A stretch of 64,000 nt of DNA from Citrobacter sp. RHB25-C09 (GCF_013836145.1 NZ_CP057483.1:2914001-2978000); one strand, 5' to 3'. Shown: positions 26,715 to 36,353, counted from the first letter of the stretch. The notes: generated from the sequence alone by a model not told the origin. A program made the numbers and translations.

Positions 26715-29351
26715 TTACTCGTCAGCGTCATCCGCAACATCGTCGTCGGTTTCTGCTTCCGGGGCGATATCCTCGTCCCCTTCTGCCGCGCTACCGTCGA
26801 TGGAGTCGAGTTCTTCATCGTCCACCGGCTCTGCCACACGTTGCAGACCCACGACGTTTTCATCTTCCGCAGTACGGATGAGGATCACTCCCTGGGTATT
26901 ACGGCCTACCACGCTGATTTCCGACACGCGCGTACGCACCAGCGTACCGGCATCGGTGATCATCATGATCTGGTCGCAATCGTCAACCTGTACCGCTCCG
27001 ACAACCGAACCGTTACGCTCAGTCACTTTGATGGAGATAACGCCCTGCGTCGCGCGAGACTTGGTCGGATACTCTTCCGCCGCCGTACGCTTGCCATAAC
27101 CGTTTTGTGTTACGGTCAGGATCGCACCCTCGCCACGTGGGATAATTAACGAAACGACTTTGTCTTCGCCTGCCAGCTTGATGCCGCGTACACCGGTCGC
27201 GGTACGGCCCATTGCACGGACGGCGTCCTCTTTAAAGCGCACCACTTTACCCGCCGCAGAGAAGAGCATGACTTCGTCAGAACCGGAGGTCAGATCCACG
27301 CCAATCAGCTCATCGCCTTCGTTCAGGTTCACCGCAATGATCCCGGCTGAACGCGGACGGCTGAATTCGGTCAGCGCCGTTTTCTTCACTGTGCCGCTGG
27401 CGGTCGCCATAAAGACGTTCACACCCTCTTCGTACTCGCGTACAGGCAGAATAGCGGTGATACGTTCGTTGGCTTCCAGCGGCAGCAGGTTGACGATCGG
27501 ACGTCCACGCGCACCACGGCTCGCTTCCGGCAGTTGATAAACCTTCATCCAGTACAGACGGCCCCGGCTGGAGAAGCAGAGGATCGTGTCATGGGTGTTG
27601 GCCACCAGCAGACGGTCAATAAAGTCTTCTTCTTTAATACGTGCTGCAGATTTGCCTTTACCACCACGACGCTGTGCTTCGTAGTCGGTTAACGGCTGGT
27701 ACTTGACGTAGCCCTGGTGAGACAGGGTCACCACCACATCTTCCTGATTGATCAGGTCTTCAATGTTGATGTCCGCGCTGTTGGCGGTGATTTCAGTGCG
27801 ACGCGCATCACCAAACTGATCGCGGACCAGTTCCAGCTCTTCGCGGATCACTTCCATCAGGCGATCGGCGCTGCCCAGAATGTGCAGCAGTTCAGCGATC
27901 TGTTCCAGCAGCTCTTTGTACTCGTCGAGCAGTTTTTCATGCTCAAGCCCGGTCAGTTTCTGCAAGCGCAGATCCAGAATCGCCTGGGCCTGCTGTTCCG
28001 TCAGGTAGTACTGACCGTCACGCACGCCGAATTCAGGCTCCAGCCACTCCGGACGGGCCGCGTCGTCACCTGCACGTTCCAGCATTGCCGCCACGTTGCC
28101 CAGATCCCACGGACGTGCGATTAAGCCAGCTTTCGCTTCGGCCGGCGTAGGCGCACGACGGATCAGTTCAATGATCGGGTCAATGTTCGCCAGCGCAATC
28201 GCCAACGCTTCAAGGATGTGCGCACGATCGCGGGCTTTACGCAGTTCGAAAATCGTACGACGGGTGACGACTTCACGACGGTGACGCACAAACGCTGAAA
28301 TGATCTCTTTCAGGTTCATGATCTTCGGCTGACCATGGTGCAGTGCCACCATGTTGATCCCGAAGGAAACCTGAAGCTGCGTCTGAGAATAGAGGTTGTT
28401 AAGCACAACCTCCCCGACCGCATCGCGCTTGATTTCAATCACGATGCGCATGCCGTCTTTGTCAGACTCGTCACGCAGCGCACTGATGCCTTCAACGCGT
28501 TTTTCTTTTACCAGTTCCGCAATTTTCTCGATCAGGCGCGCTTTGTTCACCTGATACGGAATTTCATGAACGATGATAGTTTCACGACCGGTTTTCGCGT
28601 CAGCTTCAACTTCCGCGCGAGCACGGATGTATACTTTGCCACGACCGGTACGGTAGGCTTCTTCAATACCGCGACGACCGTTAATGATTGCCGCAGTCGG
28701 GAAGTCCGGACCTGGGATATGCTCCATCAGCCCTTCAATGCTGATGTCTTCATTGTCGACGTAAGCCAGGCAGCCGTTGATCACTTCGGTCAGGTTGTGC
28801 GGCGGAATGTTGGTTGCCATCCCGACGGCAATACCCGAGGAACCGTTGACTAACAGGTTCGGGATCTTGGTCGGCATAACGTCAGGAATGCGTTCGGTGC
28901 CGTCGTAGTTATCGACGAAATCCACCGTCTCTTTTTCCAGGTCTGCCATCAGCTCGTGGGCGATTTTCGACATACGGATTTCCGTATAACGCATCGCTGC
29001 GGCGGAGTCACCATCGACAGAACCAAAGTTACCCTGACCATCTACCAGCATGTAGCGCAAGGAAAATGGCTGCGCCATACGAACAATGGTGTCGTAGACG
29101 GCAGTATCACCATGAGGGTGGTATTTACCGATTACGTCACCAACAACACGGGCAGATTTTTTATAGGCTTTATTCCAGTCATTGCCCAATACGTTCATGG
29201 CGTAAAGTACGCGACGGTGTACCGGCTTCAGGCCATCTCGGACATCTGGCAGCGCACGGCCAACAATGACCGACATCGCATAGTCCAGATAAGAGCTCTT
29301 CAGCTCTTCCTCAATGTTGACCGGTGTAATTTCTCTCGCAAGGTCGCTCAT
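26715..29351 (-). CDS. gyrA: DNA gyrase subunit A
   Basis: Breaks and rejoins DNA in the A2B2 gyrase that introduces negative supercoils. The 878-residue protein has the winged-helix/tower breakage-reunion domain with catalytic Tyr in RATGV-type context near residue 122, the GyrA box QRRGGKGK in the C-terminal beta-pinwheel, and an acidic tail. In the quinolone-resistance region the sequence is HPHGDTAVYD: Thr at 83, Asp at 87. E. coli has Ser83; Thr83 is known as the wild-type state in C. freundii. Position 87 is unmutated. Confidence 0.98.
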   Translation of the reverse strand: MSDLAREITPVNIEEELKSSYLDYAMSVIVGRALPDVRDGLKPVHRRVLYAMNVLGNDWNKAYKKSARVVGDVIGKYHPHGDTAVYDTIVRMAQPFSLRYMLVDGQGNFGSVDGDSAAAMRYTEIRMSKIAHELMADLEKETVDFVDNYDGTERIPDVMPTKIPNLLVNGSSGIAVGMATNIPPHNLTEVINGCLAYVDNEDISIEGLMEHIPGPDFPTAAIINGRRGIEEAYRTGRGKVYIRARAEVEADAKTGRETIIVHEIPYQVNKARLIEKIAELVKEKRVEGISALRDESDKDGMRIVIEIKRDAVGEVVLNNLYSQTQLQVSFGINMVALHHGQPKIMNLKEIISAFVRHRREVVTRRTIFELRKARDRAHILEALAIALANIDPIIELIRRAPTPAEAKAGLIARPWDLGNVAAMLERAGDDAARPEWLEPEFGVRDGQYYLTEQQAQAILDLRLQKLTGLEHEKLLDEYKELLEQIAELLHILGSADRLMEVIREELELVRDQFGDARRTEITANSADINIEDLINQEDVVVTLSHQGYVKYQPLTDYEAQRRGGKGKSAARIKEEDFIDRLLVANTHDTILCFSSRGRLYWMKVYQLPEASRGARGRPIVNLLPLEANERITAILPVREYEEGVNVFMATASGTVKKTALTEFSRPRSAGIIAVNLNEGDELIGVDLTSGSDEVMLFSAAGKVVRFKEDAVRAMGRTATGVRGIKLAGEDKVVSLIIPRGEGAILTVTQNGYGKRTAAEEYPTKSRATQGVISIKVTERNGSVVGAVQVDDCDQIMMITDAGTLVRTRVSEISVVGRNTQGVILIRTAEDENVVGLQRVAEPVDDEELDSIDGSAAEGDEDIAPEAETDDDVADDADE

Positions 29352-29395
29352 CTAACCGCTATCCCTCTACTGTATCCCGGATTCAAAGGTCGGAA

Positions 29396-29401
29396 ATTAT
29401 A
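29396..29401 (-). promoter_or_regulatory. Candidate -10 element of gyrA
   Basis: Minus-strand TATAAT 45 bases before the gyrA start, with only a weak -35 (TTTACC, 19 bases upstream). A good -10 with a poor -35 fits a relaxation-sensitive promoter, but this is inferred. The same 146-base gap holds the ubiG promoter (TATACT at 29458-29463) and its AAGGAG at 29481-29486. Confidence 0.5.
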
Positions 29402-29497
29402 ACACAACCGCGCTGATTGAGGTAAACCTATCCCGTTTATTCGTAGAGAATGCCTGATATACTCATTCGTCTTGCCATATAAGGAGTAAAAGCCACG

Positions 29498-30226
29498 ATG
29501 AATGCCGAAAAACAGCCGGTAAACCACAACGTTGACCACGAAGAGATCGCCAAATTCGAGGCCGTCGCGTCGCGCTGGTGGGATCTGGAAGGCGAGTTTA
29601 AGCCGTTGCATCGTATTAACCCCCTGCGTCTGGGTTACATTGCCGAGCGATCGGGCGGTCTGTTTGGTAAAAAAGTGCTTGATGTCGGCTGCGGTGGCGG
29701 CATTCTGGCTGAAAGCATGGCCCGTGAAGGGGCGACGGTAACCGGGCTGGATATGGGTTTTGAGCCGTTACAGGTGGCAAAACTGCATGCGCTGGAAAGC
29801 GGTATTCAGGTTGACTATGTGCAGGAGACAGTAGAAGAACACGCAGCCAAACATGCGCACCAGTACGATGTCGTGACCTGCATGGAGATGCTGGAGCATG
29901 TCCCCGATCCACAGTCGGTCGTCCGCGCCTGCGCGCAACTGGTTAAACCCGGTGGGGACGTGTTTTTCTCAACCCTCAATCGCAATGGCAAATCCTGGTT
30001 GATGGCGGTCGTCGGTGCAGAATACATTCTGCGGATGGTGCCGAAAGGCACTCATGATATTAAAAAGTTTATTAAGCCCGCCGAGCTTCTTGGTTGGGTG
30101 GATCAGACGGTGTTGCAAGAACGCCACATCACCGGACTGCATTTCAACCCCATTACCAATACCTTCAAACTCGGCCCCGGCGTCGATGTGAATTATATGG
30201 TACATACCACGGCAAAAGCCGACTGA
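29498..30226 (+). CDS. ubiG: Ubiquinone O-methyltransferase UbiG
   Basis: SAM-dependent enzyme for both O-methylation steps of ubiquinone synthesis. The 242-residue protein has the SAM motif VLDVGCGGGILAESMA (about 60-75) and post-motifs DVVTCMEMLEHV and LVKPGG. It is divergent from gyrA, as in E. coli. The yfaL autotransporter gene that follows in K-12 is absent here; a REP comes next. Confidence 0.97.
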   Translation: MNAEKQPVNHNVDHEEIAKFEAVASRWWDLEGEFKPLHRINPLRLGYIAERSGGLFGKKVLDVGCGGGILAESMAREGATVTGLDMGFEPLQVAKLHALESGIQVDYVQETVEEHAAKHAHQYDVVTCMEMLEHVPDPQSVVRACAQLVKPGGDVFFSTLNRNGKSWLMAVVGAEYILRMVPKGTHDIKKFIKPAELLGWVDQTVLQERHITGLHFNPITNTFKLGPGVDVNYMVHTTAKAD

Positions 30227-30231
30227 CCTGA

Positions 30232-30269
30232 AGGCCGGATGTCGACGCTTCGGCGTCTTATCCGGCTGC
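30232..30269. repeat. REP-like hairpin after ubiG
   Basis: AGGCCGGATGTCGACGC-TTC-GGCGTCTTATCCGGCT, a long hairpin 5 bases past the ubiG stop, followed by an A-rich stretch. Likely serves as the ubiG transcript end. Confidence 0.8.
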
Positions 30270-30489
30270 AAAAAAAATTAAAAATCCGAAAAATTTGACT
30301 CAGGCACCAGGAAGTTTCTTTACCTTCGTTGAAGAAATCAGCACTCGATCAAATTATCTATTTTTTTTATGAATTGTTGACATCCCCGCCAGGCCTTATA
30401 AGACGCGCACTTAGCCTTTCTAACCCTTTCGCAACCTCAATTTAACCTCAAAATCAACTCTTGTACTGAAAAGAATCCCAACTAGAATA

Positions 30490-30575
30490 CTCACCATATA
30501 GCGTTTACTTTAACACCGAACCCCTACATGTAGTATTTATCCACAGAGTTAATCACAAGATTGCTTTGTGGATAG
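30490..30575 (+). promoter_or_regulatory. nrdA regulatory region: NrdR-like boxes and DnaA boxes
   Basis: Two imperfect palindromes, around CACCATATAGCG (centre about 30497.5) and CTACATGTAG (centre 30528.5), are 31 bases apart, the three-turn spacing typical of paired NrdR boxes. A perfect DnaA box TTATCCACA lies at 30537-30545 and a one-mismatch inverted box (TGTGGATAG) at 30567-30575. Regulation of nrdAB by both factors is known in E. coli; binding here is inferred. The wider gap 30270-30617 shows no protein-coding gene. Confidence 0.65.
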
Positions 30576-30617
30576 TACAGGGGATATTTTTCTTTCACGG
30601 ACAGGTAAAAAAACCAC

Positions 30618-32903
30618 ATGAATCAGAGTCTGCTGGTGACAAAGCGTGATGGTAGTACAGAGCGCATCAATCTCGACAAAATCCATCGGGTTCTGGATTG
30701 GGCGGCAGAAGGACTGAATAACGTTTCGATTTCTCAGGTCGAACTGCGCTCCCACATCCAGTTTTATGACGGTATCAAGACATCCGATATCCATGAAACG
30801 ATCATTAAAGCCGCCGCAGACCTGATCTCTCGCGACGCGCCAGATTATCAGTACCTGGCTGCCCGCCTGGCCATTTTCCATCTGCGTAAAAAAGCCTATG
30901 GCGAGTTCGAGCCGCCGAAGCTGTTCGACCATGTAGTGAAAATGGTTGAGATGGGCAAATACGACAATCATCTGCTGGAAGACTACACGGAAGAAGAGTT
31001 CAAGCAGATGGACTCGTTCATCGTACACGACCGCGATATGACCTTCTCTTACGCTGCCGTTAAGCAGTTAGAAGGCAAATATCTGGTTCAGAACCGCGTC
31101 ACCGGTGAGATCTACGAAAGCGCCCAGTTCCTTTATATCCTGGTCGCCGCTTGCCTGTTCTCTAACTACCCGCGTGAAACCCGTCTGGAATACGTTAAGC
31201 GTTTCTACGACGCCGTTTCAACCTTCAAAATTTCTCTGCCTACGCCAATCATGTCCGGCGTACGCACCCCGACGCGTCAGTTCAGCTCCTGTGTGTTGAT
31301 CGAGTGCGGCGACAGTCTGGATTCCATCAACGCCACCTCCAGCGCGATCGTGAAATACGTTTCCCAGCGTGCCGGTATCGGCATCAACGCCGGTCGCATT
31401 CGTGCGCTGGGCAGCCCGATTCGCGGCGGTGAAGCGTTCCATACCGGCTGTATCCCGTTCTACAAGCACTTCCAGACGGCGGTGAAATCCTGCTCTCAGG
31501 GCGGCGTGCGCGGCGGAGCAGCAACCCTGTTCTACCCTATGTGGCATCTGGAAGTCGAAAGCCTGCTGGTGCTGAAAAACAACCGTGGCGTGGAAGGAAA
31601 CCGCGTGCGTCACATGGACTACGGGGTGCAGATCAACAAGCTGATGTACACCCGCCTGCTGAAAGGTGAAGACATCACCCTGTTCAGCCCGTCCGACGTT
31701 CCTGGCCTGTACGACGCGTTCTTCGCCGATCAGGACGAATTTGAGCGCCTGTACACGCAATACGAAAAAGACAACAGCATTCGCAAACAGCGGGTGAAAG
31801 CGGTTGAGCTGTTCTCGCTAATGATGCAAGAACGCGCCTCAACTGGCCGTATCTATATTCAGAACGTTGACCACTGCAACACCCACAGCCCGTTCGATCC
31901 GCAGGTCGCACCGGTTCGCCAGTCCAACCTGTGTCTGGAGATCGCGCTGCCGACCAAACCGCTGATGGACGTGAACGACGAAAACGGTGAAATCGCGCTG
32001 TGTACGCTTTCTGCGTTCAACCTCGGGGCGATTAACAGCCTTGACGAGCTTGAAGAGCTGGCGGTGCTGGCGGTACGTGCGCTTGATGCCCTGCTGGATT
32101 ATCAGGACTACCCGATTCCTGCGGCAAAACGCGGCGCAATGGGCCGCCGTACGCTGGGGATTGGCGTCATTAACTACGCCTACTATCTGGCGAAGCACGG
32201 CGTGCGTTATTCCGACGGCAGCGCCAACAACCTGACGCACAAAACCTTTGAAGCCATTCAGTACTATCTGCTGAAGGCGTCAAACGAACTGGCTATCGAA
32301 CAAGGTGCCTGCCCGTGGTTTAACGAAACCACCTATGCGCAGGGTATTCTGCCAATCGACACCTATAAGAAAGATCTGGATGCGATTGTCAGCGAACCGC
32401 TACATTACGACTGGGAGCAGCTTCGTGAGTCAATCAAGACCCATGGCCTGCGTAACTCCACGCTTTCCGCGCTGATGCCGTCTGAAACCTCTTCGCAGAT
32501 CTCTAACGCGACGAATGGTATTGAGCCGCCGCGCGGTTACGTGAGCATTAAAGCGTCGAAAGACGGGATTCTGCGTCAGGTTGTGCCGGACTATGAGCAT
32601 CTGGGTAACGCTTACGAACTGCTGTGGGAAATGCCCGGTAACGACGGCTATCTGCAACTGGTTGGCGTGATGCAGAAATTTATCGATCAGTCGATTTCCG
32701 CTAATACCAACTACGATCCGACGCGCTTCCCGTCAGGGAAAGTGCCGATGCAGCAATTGCTGAAAGACCTGCTCACCGCCTATAAATTCGGTGTGAAAAC
32801 GCTGTATTATCAGAACACCCGAGACGGTGCGGAAGATGCGCAGGACGATCTGGTGCCCTCCATTCAGGACGATGGCTGCGAAAGCGGCGCATGTAAGATT
32901 TAA
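30618..32903 (+). CDS. nrdA: Ribonucleoside-diphosphate reductase 1 alpha subunit
   Basis: Catalytic subunit of aerobic class Ia ribonucleotide reductase. The 761-residue protein has an N-terminal ATP cone (about 5-95), active-site cysteines in SSCVLIECG, QSNLCLEIALPT and ALCTLSAFNLG, and the C-terminal redox pair Cys754/Cys759 (CESGACKI). Size and motifs match E. coli NrdA. nrdB follows after a BIME. Confidence 0.98.
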   Translation: MNQSLLVTKRDGSTERINLDKIHRVLDWAAEGLNNVSISQVELRSHIQFYDGIKTSDIHETIIKAAADLISRDAPDYQYLAARLAIFHLRKKAYGEFEPPKLFDHVVKMVEMGKYDNHLLEDYTEEEFKQMDSFIVHDRDMTFSYAAVKQLEGKYLVQNRVTGEIYESAQFLYILVAACLFSNYPRETRLEYVKRFYDAVSTFKISLPTPIMSGVRTPTRQFSSCVLIECGDSLDSINATSSAIVKYVSQRAGIGINAGRIRALGSPIRGGEAFHTGCIPFYKHFQTAVKSCSQGGVRGGAATLFYPMWHLEVESLLVLKNNRGVEGNRVRHMDYGVQINKLMYTRLLKGEDITLFSPSDVPGLYDAFFADQDEFERLYTQYEKDNSIRKQRVKAVELFSLMMQERASTGRIYIQNVDHCNTHSPFDPQVAPVRQSNLCLEIALPTKPLMDVNDENGEIALCTLSAFNLGAINSLDELEELAVLAVRALDALLDYQDYPIPAAKRGAMGRRTLGIGVINYAYYLAKHGVRYSDGSANNLTHKTFEAIQYYLLKASNELAIEQGACPWFNETTYAQGILPIDTYKKDLDAIVSEPLHYDWEQLRESIKTHGLRNSTLSALMPSETSSQISNATNGIEPPRGYVSIKASKDGILRQVVPDYEHLGNAYELLWEMPGNDGYLQLVGVMQKFIDQSISANTNYDPTRFPSGKVPMQQLLKDLLTAYKFGVKTLYYQNTRDGAEDAQDDLVPSIQDDGCESGACKI

Positions 32904-32909
32904 TGAAAG

Positions 32910-32997
32910 ATGCCGGATGGCGGCGTGAATGCCTTATCCGGCTTACAAATGACTTCGCGGTATTGTAGGCCGGATAAGCGAAGCGCCATCCGGCATT
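32910..32997. repeat. BIME between nrdA and nrdB
   Basis: Two inverted REP units, TGCCGGATGGCGGCG...CTTATCCGGCTTAC (32911-32946) and GTAGGCCGGATAAGCG...GCCATCCGGCA (32964-32997). They lie within the nrdAB operon and probably shape the relative stability of the two messages. Confidence 0.9.
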
Positions 32998-33021
32998 ACA
33001 TTGCAGACAGGACTCACATTC

Positions 33022-34152
33022 ATGGCCTACACCACCTTTTCACAGACGAAAAATGACCAGCTTCTGGAACCGATGTTTTTCGGCCAGCCGGTAAACGTTG
33101 CCCGTTACGATCAACAAAAATATGACATCTTCGAAAAGCTGATCGAAAAGCAGCTCTCGTTCTTCTGGCGCCCGGAAGAAGTTGACGTTTCCCGTGACCG
33201 CATCGACTATCAGGCGCTGCCGGAACATGAGAAACACATTTTTATCAGCAACCTGAAATATCAGACGCTGCTGGACTCCATTCAGGGACGCAGCCCGAAC
33301 GTGGCGCTGCTGCCACTGATCTCGATCCCGGAACTGGAAACCTGGGTAGAAACCTGGGCCTTCTCCGAGACCATTCACTCGCGCTCGTACACCCATATCA
33401 TCCGCAACATCGTGAACGATCCGGCGGTGGTGTTTGACGATATTGTCACCAACGAGCAGATCCAGAAACGTGCGGAAGGCATTTCCAGCTATTACGACGA
33501 GCTGATTGAGATGACCAGCTACTGGCATTTACTGGGCGAAGGTACGCACACGGTTAACGGCAAAACTGTGACCGTAAATCTGCGCGAACTGAAGAAGAAG
33601 CTGTACCTGTGCCTGATGAGCGTAAATGCGCTTGAAGCCATTCGTTTTTACGTCAGCTTTGCGTGCTCTTTCGCCTTTGCCGAGCGCGAGCTGATGGAAG
33701 GTAATGCCAAGATTATCCGCCTGATTGCTCGCGACGAAGCGCTACACCTGACCGGCACCCAACATATGCTGAACCTGTTGCGCAGCGGCGTTGACGATCC
33801 TGAAATGGCGGAAATCGCTGAAGAGTGCAAGCAGGAGTGTTATGACCTGTTCGTCCAGGCGGCATTGCAGGAAAAAGAGTGGGCAGATTACCTGTTCCGT
33901 GACGGTTCGATGATCGGCCTGAACAAAGACATTCTTTGTCAGTACGTCGAGTACATCACCAACATCCGCATGCAGGCCGTAGGCCTTGATCTGCCGTTCC
34001 AGACCCGCTCCAACCCGATTCCGTGGATCAACACCTGGCTGGTGTCCGATAACGTTCAGGTTGCTCCGCAGGAAGTGGAAGTGAGTTCTTACCTGGTCGG
34101 TCAGATCGATTCTGAAGTCGATACTGACGATCTGAGCAACTTCCAGCTCTGA
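33022..34152 (+). CDS. nrdB: Ribonucleoside-diphosphate reductase 1 beta subunit
   Basis: Houses the diiron centre and tyrosyl radical used by NrdA. The start MAYTTFSQTK gives 376 residues, the E. coli length. Radical Tyr is in SRSYTHIIRN (about residue 123); iron ligands include the Glu/His of AFSETIHSRS and of LIARDEALHL. The C-terminal tail DTDDLSNFQL is the NrdA-binding peptide. The stop overlaps the yfaE start (TGATG). Confidence 0.98.
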   Translation: MAYTTFSQTKNDQLLEPMFFGQPVNVARYDQQKYDIFEKLIEKQLSFFWRPEEVDVSRDRIDYQALPEHEKHIFISNLKYQTLLDSIQGRSPNVALLPLISIPELETWVETWAFSETIHSRSYTHIIRNIVNDPAVVFDDIVTNEQIQKRAEGISSYYDELIEMTSYWHLLGEGTHTVNGKTVTVNLRELKKKLYLCLMSVNALEAIRFYVSFACSFAFAERELMEGNAKIIRLIARDEALHLTGTQHMLNLLRSGVDDPEMAEIAEECKQECYDLFVQAALQEKEWADYLFRDGSMIGLNKDILCQYVEYITNIRMQAVGLDLPFQTRSNPIPWINTWLVSDNVQVAPQEVEVSSYLVGQIDSEVDTDDLSNFQL

Positions 34153-34406
34153 TGGGCCGCGTTACGCTACACATTACTGGCACACAGCTGCTGTGCCAGG
34201 ATGAACACCCTTCCCTGCTCGCTGCATTAGAATCCCATAATGTCGAAGTCGAATACCAGTGTCGGGCAGGCTACTGCGGTTCCTGCCGTACGCGATTGAT
34301 TGCGGGCCAGGTTGACTGGCTCACCGAACCGCTGGCGTTCGTGCAGCCGGATGAAATTTTGCCCTGCTGTTGCAGGGCAAAAGGCGATATCGAAATTGAA
34401 ATGTAA
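34152..34406 (+). CDS. yfaE: 2Fe-2S ferredoxin YfaE, NrdB cofactor maintenance
   Basis: Small plant-type 2Fe-2S ferredoxin (84 residues) that supplies electrons to rebuild the NrdB diferric-tyrosyl radical. The cluster motif is CRAGYCGSCRTRL with a final Cys in LPCCCRAKG. One-base overlap with nrdB indicates coupled translation. Confidence 0.96.
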   Translation: MGRVTLHITGTQLLCQDEHPSLLAALESHNVEVEYQCRAGYCGSCRTRLIAGQVDWLTEPLAFVQPDEILPCCCRAKGDIEIEM

Positions 34407-34412
34407 CGACGC

Positions 34413-35063
34413 CTACAGCGCGTAGTAATACGCTTTGACCTGTTCCCAGTCCGCTTTCGGAATTGGGCTCAGGTACTTCTCCAGTTGCGCGAAATCGTGA
34501 TTGACGGCTTTATGACGGCGGAAACGACGGCGGCTTTTTTCCAGATCTAAAAAACCGGCTTCGACAGTCCCTTCTGATTTCACGTAAATATGACGAACGT
34601 AACAGCAGCCATGCTGGCGGTTAACGCTGTGCATCTTTTTGAATGCTACAGCAACCGCTTTTAGCATCGCATCGCGAACACCGTCTGGATACGGCGATAT
34701 CGTATGCTGCTGATACCAGTCGGCAATGCTGATAAACCCTTTCATATCTTCCGTGATCAGCAGTGCCCGCCACTCACCGTCGATTTTCGTCGCTTTACCA
34801 TAAACGATTTTCGGCACAATCACGCCCGCACGTTCCAGTTCCTGAATCACATCCATTTCACGCACGATGGTGGGCCGACCAAAGGGATAACGCACAGAAT
34901 GAAACAGATGCTGGGTCATACGTTTGACATAAAGCTTTTTGCCGTCTCGCTCGATGCACTGTACGCCGCTCATTCCTTTGCGACGAAAGTTAGGTTCTTC
35001 AACCCAATCCCCTTCCGTTGCCCACCAGTCGTTAAATTCATCATGCGCTGTTGCCTGTGACAT
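34413..35063 (-). CDS. inaA: InaA, lipopolysaccharide kinase-like protein induced by weak acids
   Basis: A 216-residue protein of the InaA/WaaP (Kdo kinase-like) family. In E. coli it is induced by weak acids and by MarA/SoxS/Rob; the molecular role is unsettled. Kinase-like features include KKLYVKRMTQH near residue 43, the LITEDMKGF hinge region and HGCCYVRHIYV catalytic-loop region. It converges on yfaE with 6 bases between stops. Confidence 0.92.
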   Translation of the reverse strand: MSQATAHDEFNDWWATEGDWVEEPNFRRKGMSGVQCIERDGKKLYVKRMTQHLFHSVRYPFGRPTIVREMDVIQELERAGVIVPKIVYGKATKIDGEWRALLITEDMKGFISIADWYQQHTISPYPDGVRDAMLKAVAVAFKKMHSVNRQHGCCYVRHIYVKSEGTVEAGFLDLEKSRRRFRRHKAVNHDFAQLEKYLSPIPKADWEQVKAYYYAL

Positions 35064-35200
35064 TCCGCCCGTCCGTTATAGTAACCATGATTAACATTCA
35101 GTTCGTGAATATAATGCTTCTTCTTAAGGAAATCTTAAGTTTTTCGTGCATGGCTAAGAACGCTGGGACGGAGAACGCATTTTTTGATAATCAGAAGCAT

Positions 35201-35248
35201 AAAAAAACTGCACCTTACTCAGCGGTAACCCGCCTTTGGGGTGCAGTT
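35201..35248 (-). terminator. Rho-independent terminator of glpTQ
   Basis: Minus-strand stem AACTGCACC/GGTGCAGTT followed by seven T, 24 bases past the glpQ stop. Confidence 0.9.
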
Positions 35249-35272
35249 GTTCAGTACGACTCGGCGTACGGG

Positions 35273-36349
35273 TTACTCTTTACGTAAGAACACAACCGCT
35301 TTGTCGGGGAAGTCGGTGAACAGCCCGTCTACGCCCGCTTTATTGTACAGAATGTCATACAGCTGATTAACGTCCGCCGCGTAATCCGGCAGTTGATCGG
35401 CGCGGACAGTATAAGGATGAACCGTCATCTTATTCTGCTGCGCTTCTTTCGCCATATTGGTCAGGACAATGTTGCCTTTCTTCGATTTCTCGTCGATCAG
35501 CATATGATAATCCGGACCCACACCATCCGCATATTCAGCAATCTGCTTCATCGCGCCCGGCTTGAACATCCAGTCGTAGTTGTAATTCACCCATTTGCCG
35601 TCCGGCTGTTTTTCTTGGGTTTCATTCCAGTCGGTATAGGCAATAAGCTGCACCAGGTTCAGATCCATCCCCATCTTTGGTTCCAGCTCGTTCTTGATGC
35701 GCTTAAGTTCAGCGGCATCAAAACTTTGCAGATAGACCTTGTCCTGTTTGTCGCTATAGCCATACTTTTTCAGCACTTCCAGCGTCTTAGCCGCAATATC
35801 CTTCCCTTCCTGGTGATGGAACCATGGCGCTTTGATCTCTGGGTAAATCCCAATGTTCTTACCGGTGGAATGATTCAGCCCCTGAACAAACTCGATCTCT
35901 TCCTCAAAGGTATGCACGCGGAAGTCCGATTTCCCCATCGGGAAACGGCCAGGATAGGTTTGCACCTTCTTACCGTTTTCCAGATCAAACCCTTCGGTAA
36001 ACTTCAGGGATTTGATTTCATCCAGGGTAAAGTCGATCGCATAGTAGCGGCCATCTTTGCGTGCGCGATCCGGGAAACGTTCAGCAACGTCCGTTACGCG
36101 GTCCAGATAGTGGTCATGAAGGACAACCAGACGGTCATCCCTGGTCATCACCAAATCCTGCTCCAGATAATCCGCACCCTGTGCGTAGGCCATTGCCTTT
36201 GCAGGAAGGGTATGCTCAGGCAGATAACCGCTCGCACCACGGTGGGCAATCACCACTTTATCCGTGTTACTGGCCGCCATCGCACTGCTTCCCATTACCG
36301 TGCCTGCCATCATCAGTGCCAGACTCAGGTTTTTCAGTGCCGTTTTCAT
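35273..36349 (-). CDS. glpQ: Periplasmic glycerophosphodiester phosphodiesterase GlpQ
   Basis: Hydrolyses glycerophosphodiesters from phospholipid breakdown to glycerol-3-phosphate plus alcohol in the periplasm. The 358-residue precursor has a signal peptide ending SSAMAASN, the catalytic HRGASGYLPEHT motif and metal-binding EQDLVMT and HDHYLDR segments of the GDPD family. It starts 4 bases after glpT, which imports its product. Confidence 0.97.
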   Translation of the reverse strand: MKTALKNLSLALMMAGTVMGSSAMAASNTDKVVIAHRGASGYLPEHTLPAKAMAYAQGADYLEQDLVMTRDDRLVVLHDHYLDRVTDVAERFPDRARKDGRYYAIDFTLDEIKSLKFTEGFDLENGKKVQTYPGRFPMGKSDFRVHTFEEEIEFVQGLNHSTGKNIGIYPEIKAPWFHHQEGKDIAAKTLEVLKKYGYSDKQDKVYLQSFDAAELKRIKNELEPKMGMDLNLVQLIAYTDWNETQEKQPDGKWVNYNYDWMFKPGAMKQIAEYADGVGPDYHMLIDEKSKKGNIVLTNMAKEAQQNKMTVHPYTVRADQLPDYAADVNQLYDILYNKAGVDGLFTDFPDKAVVFLRKE

Positions 36350-36353
36350 TCCA

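Noticed and set aside
29103..29117. GyrA Thr83 as an acquired quinolone-resistance mutation
   Set aside because: Thr83 is the reported native residue in C. freundii and Asp87 is unchanged.
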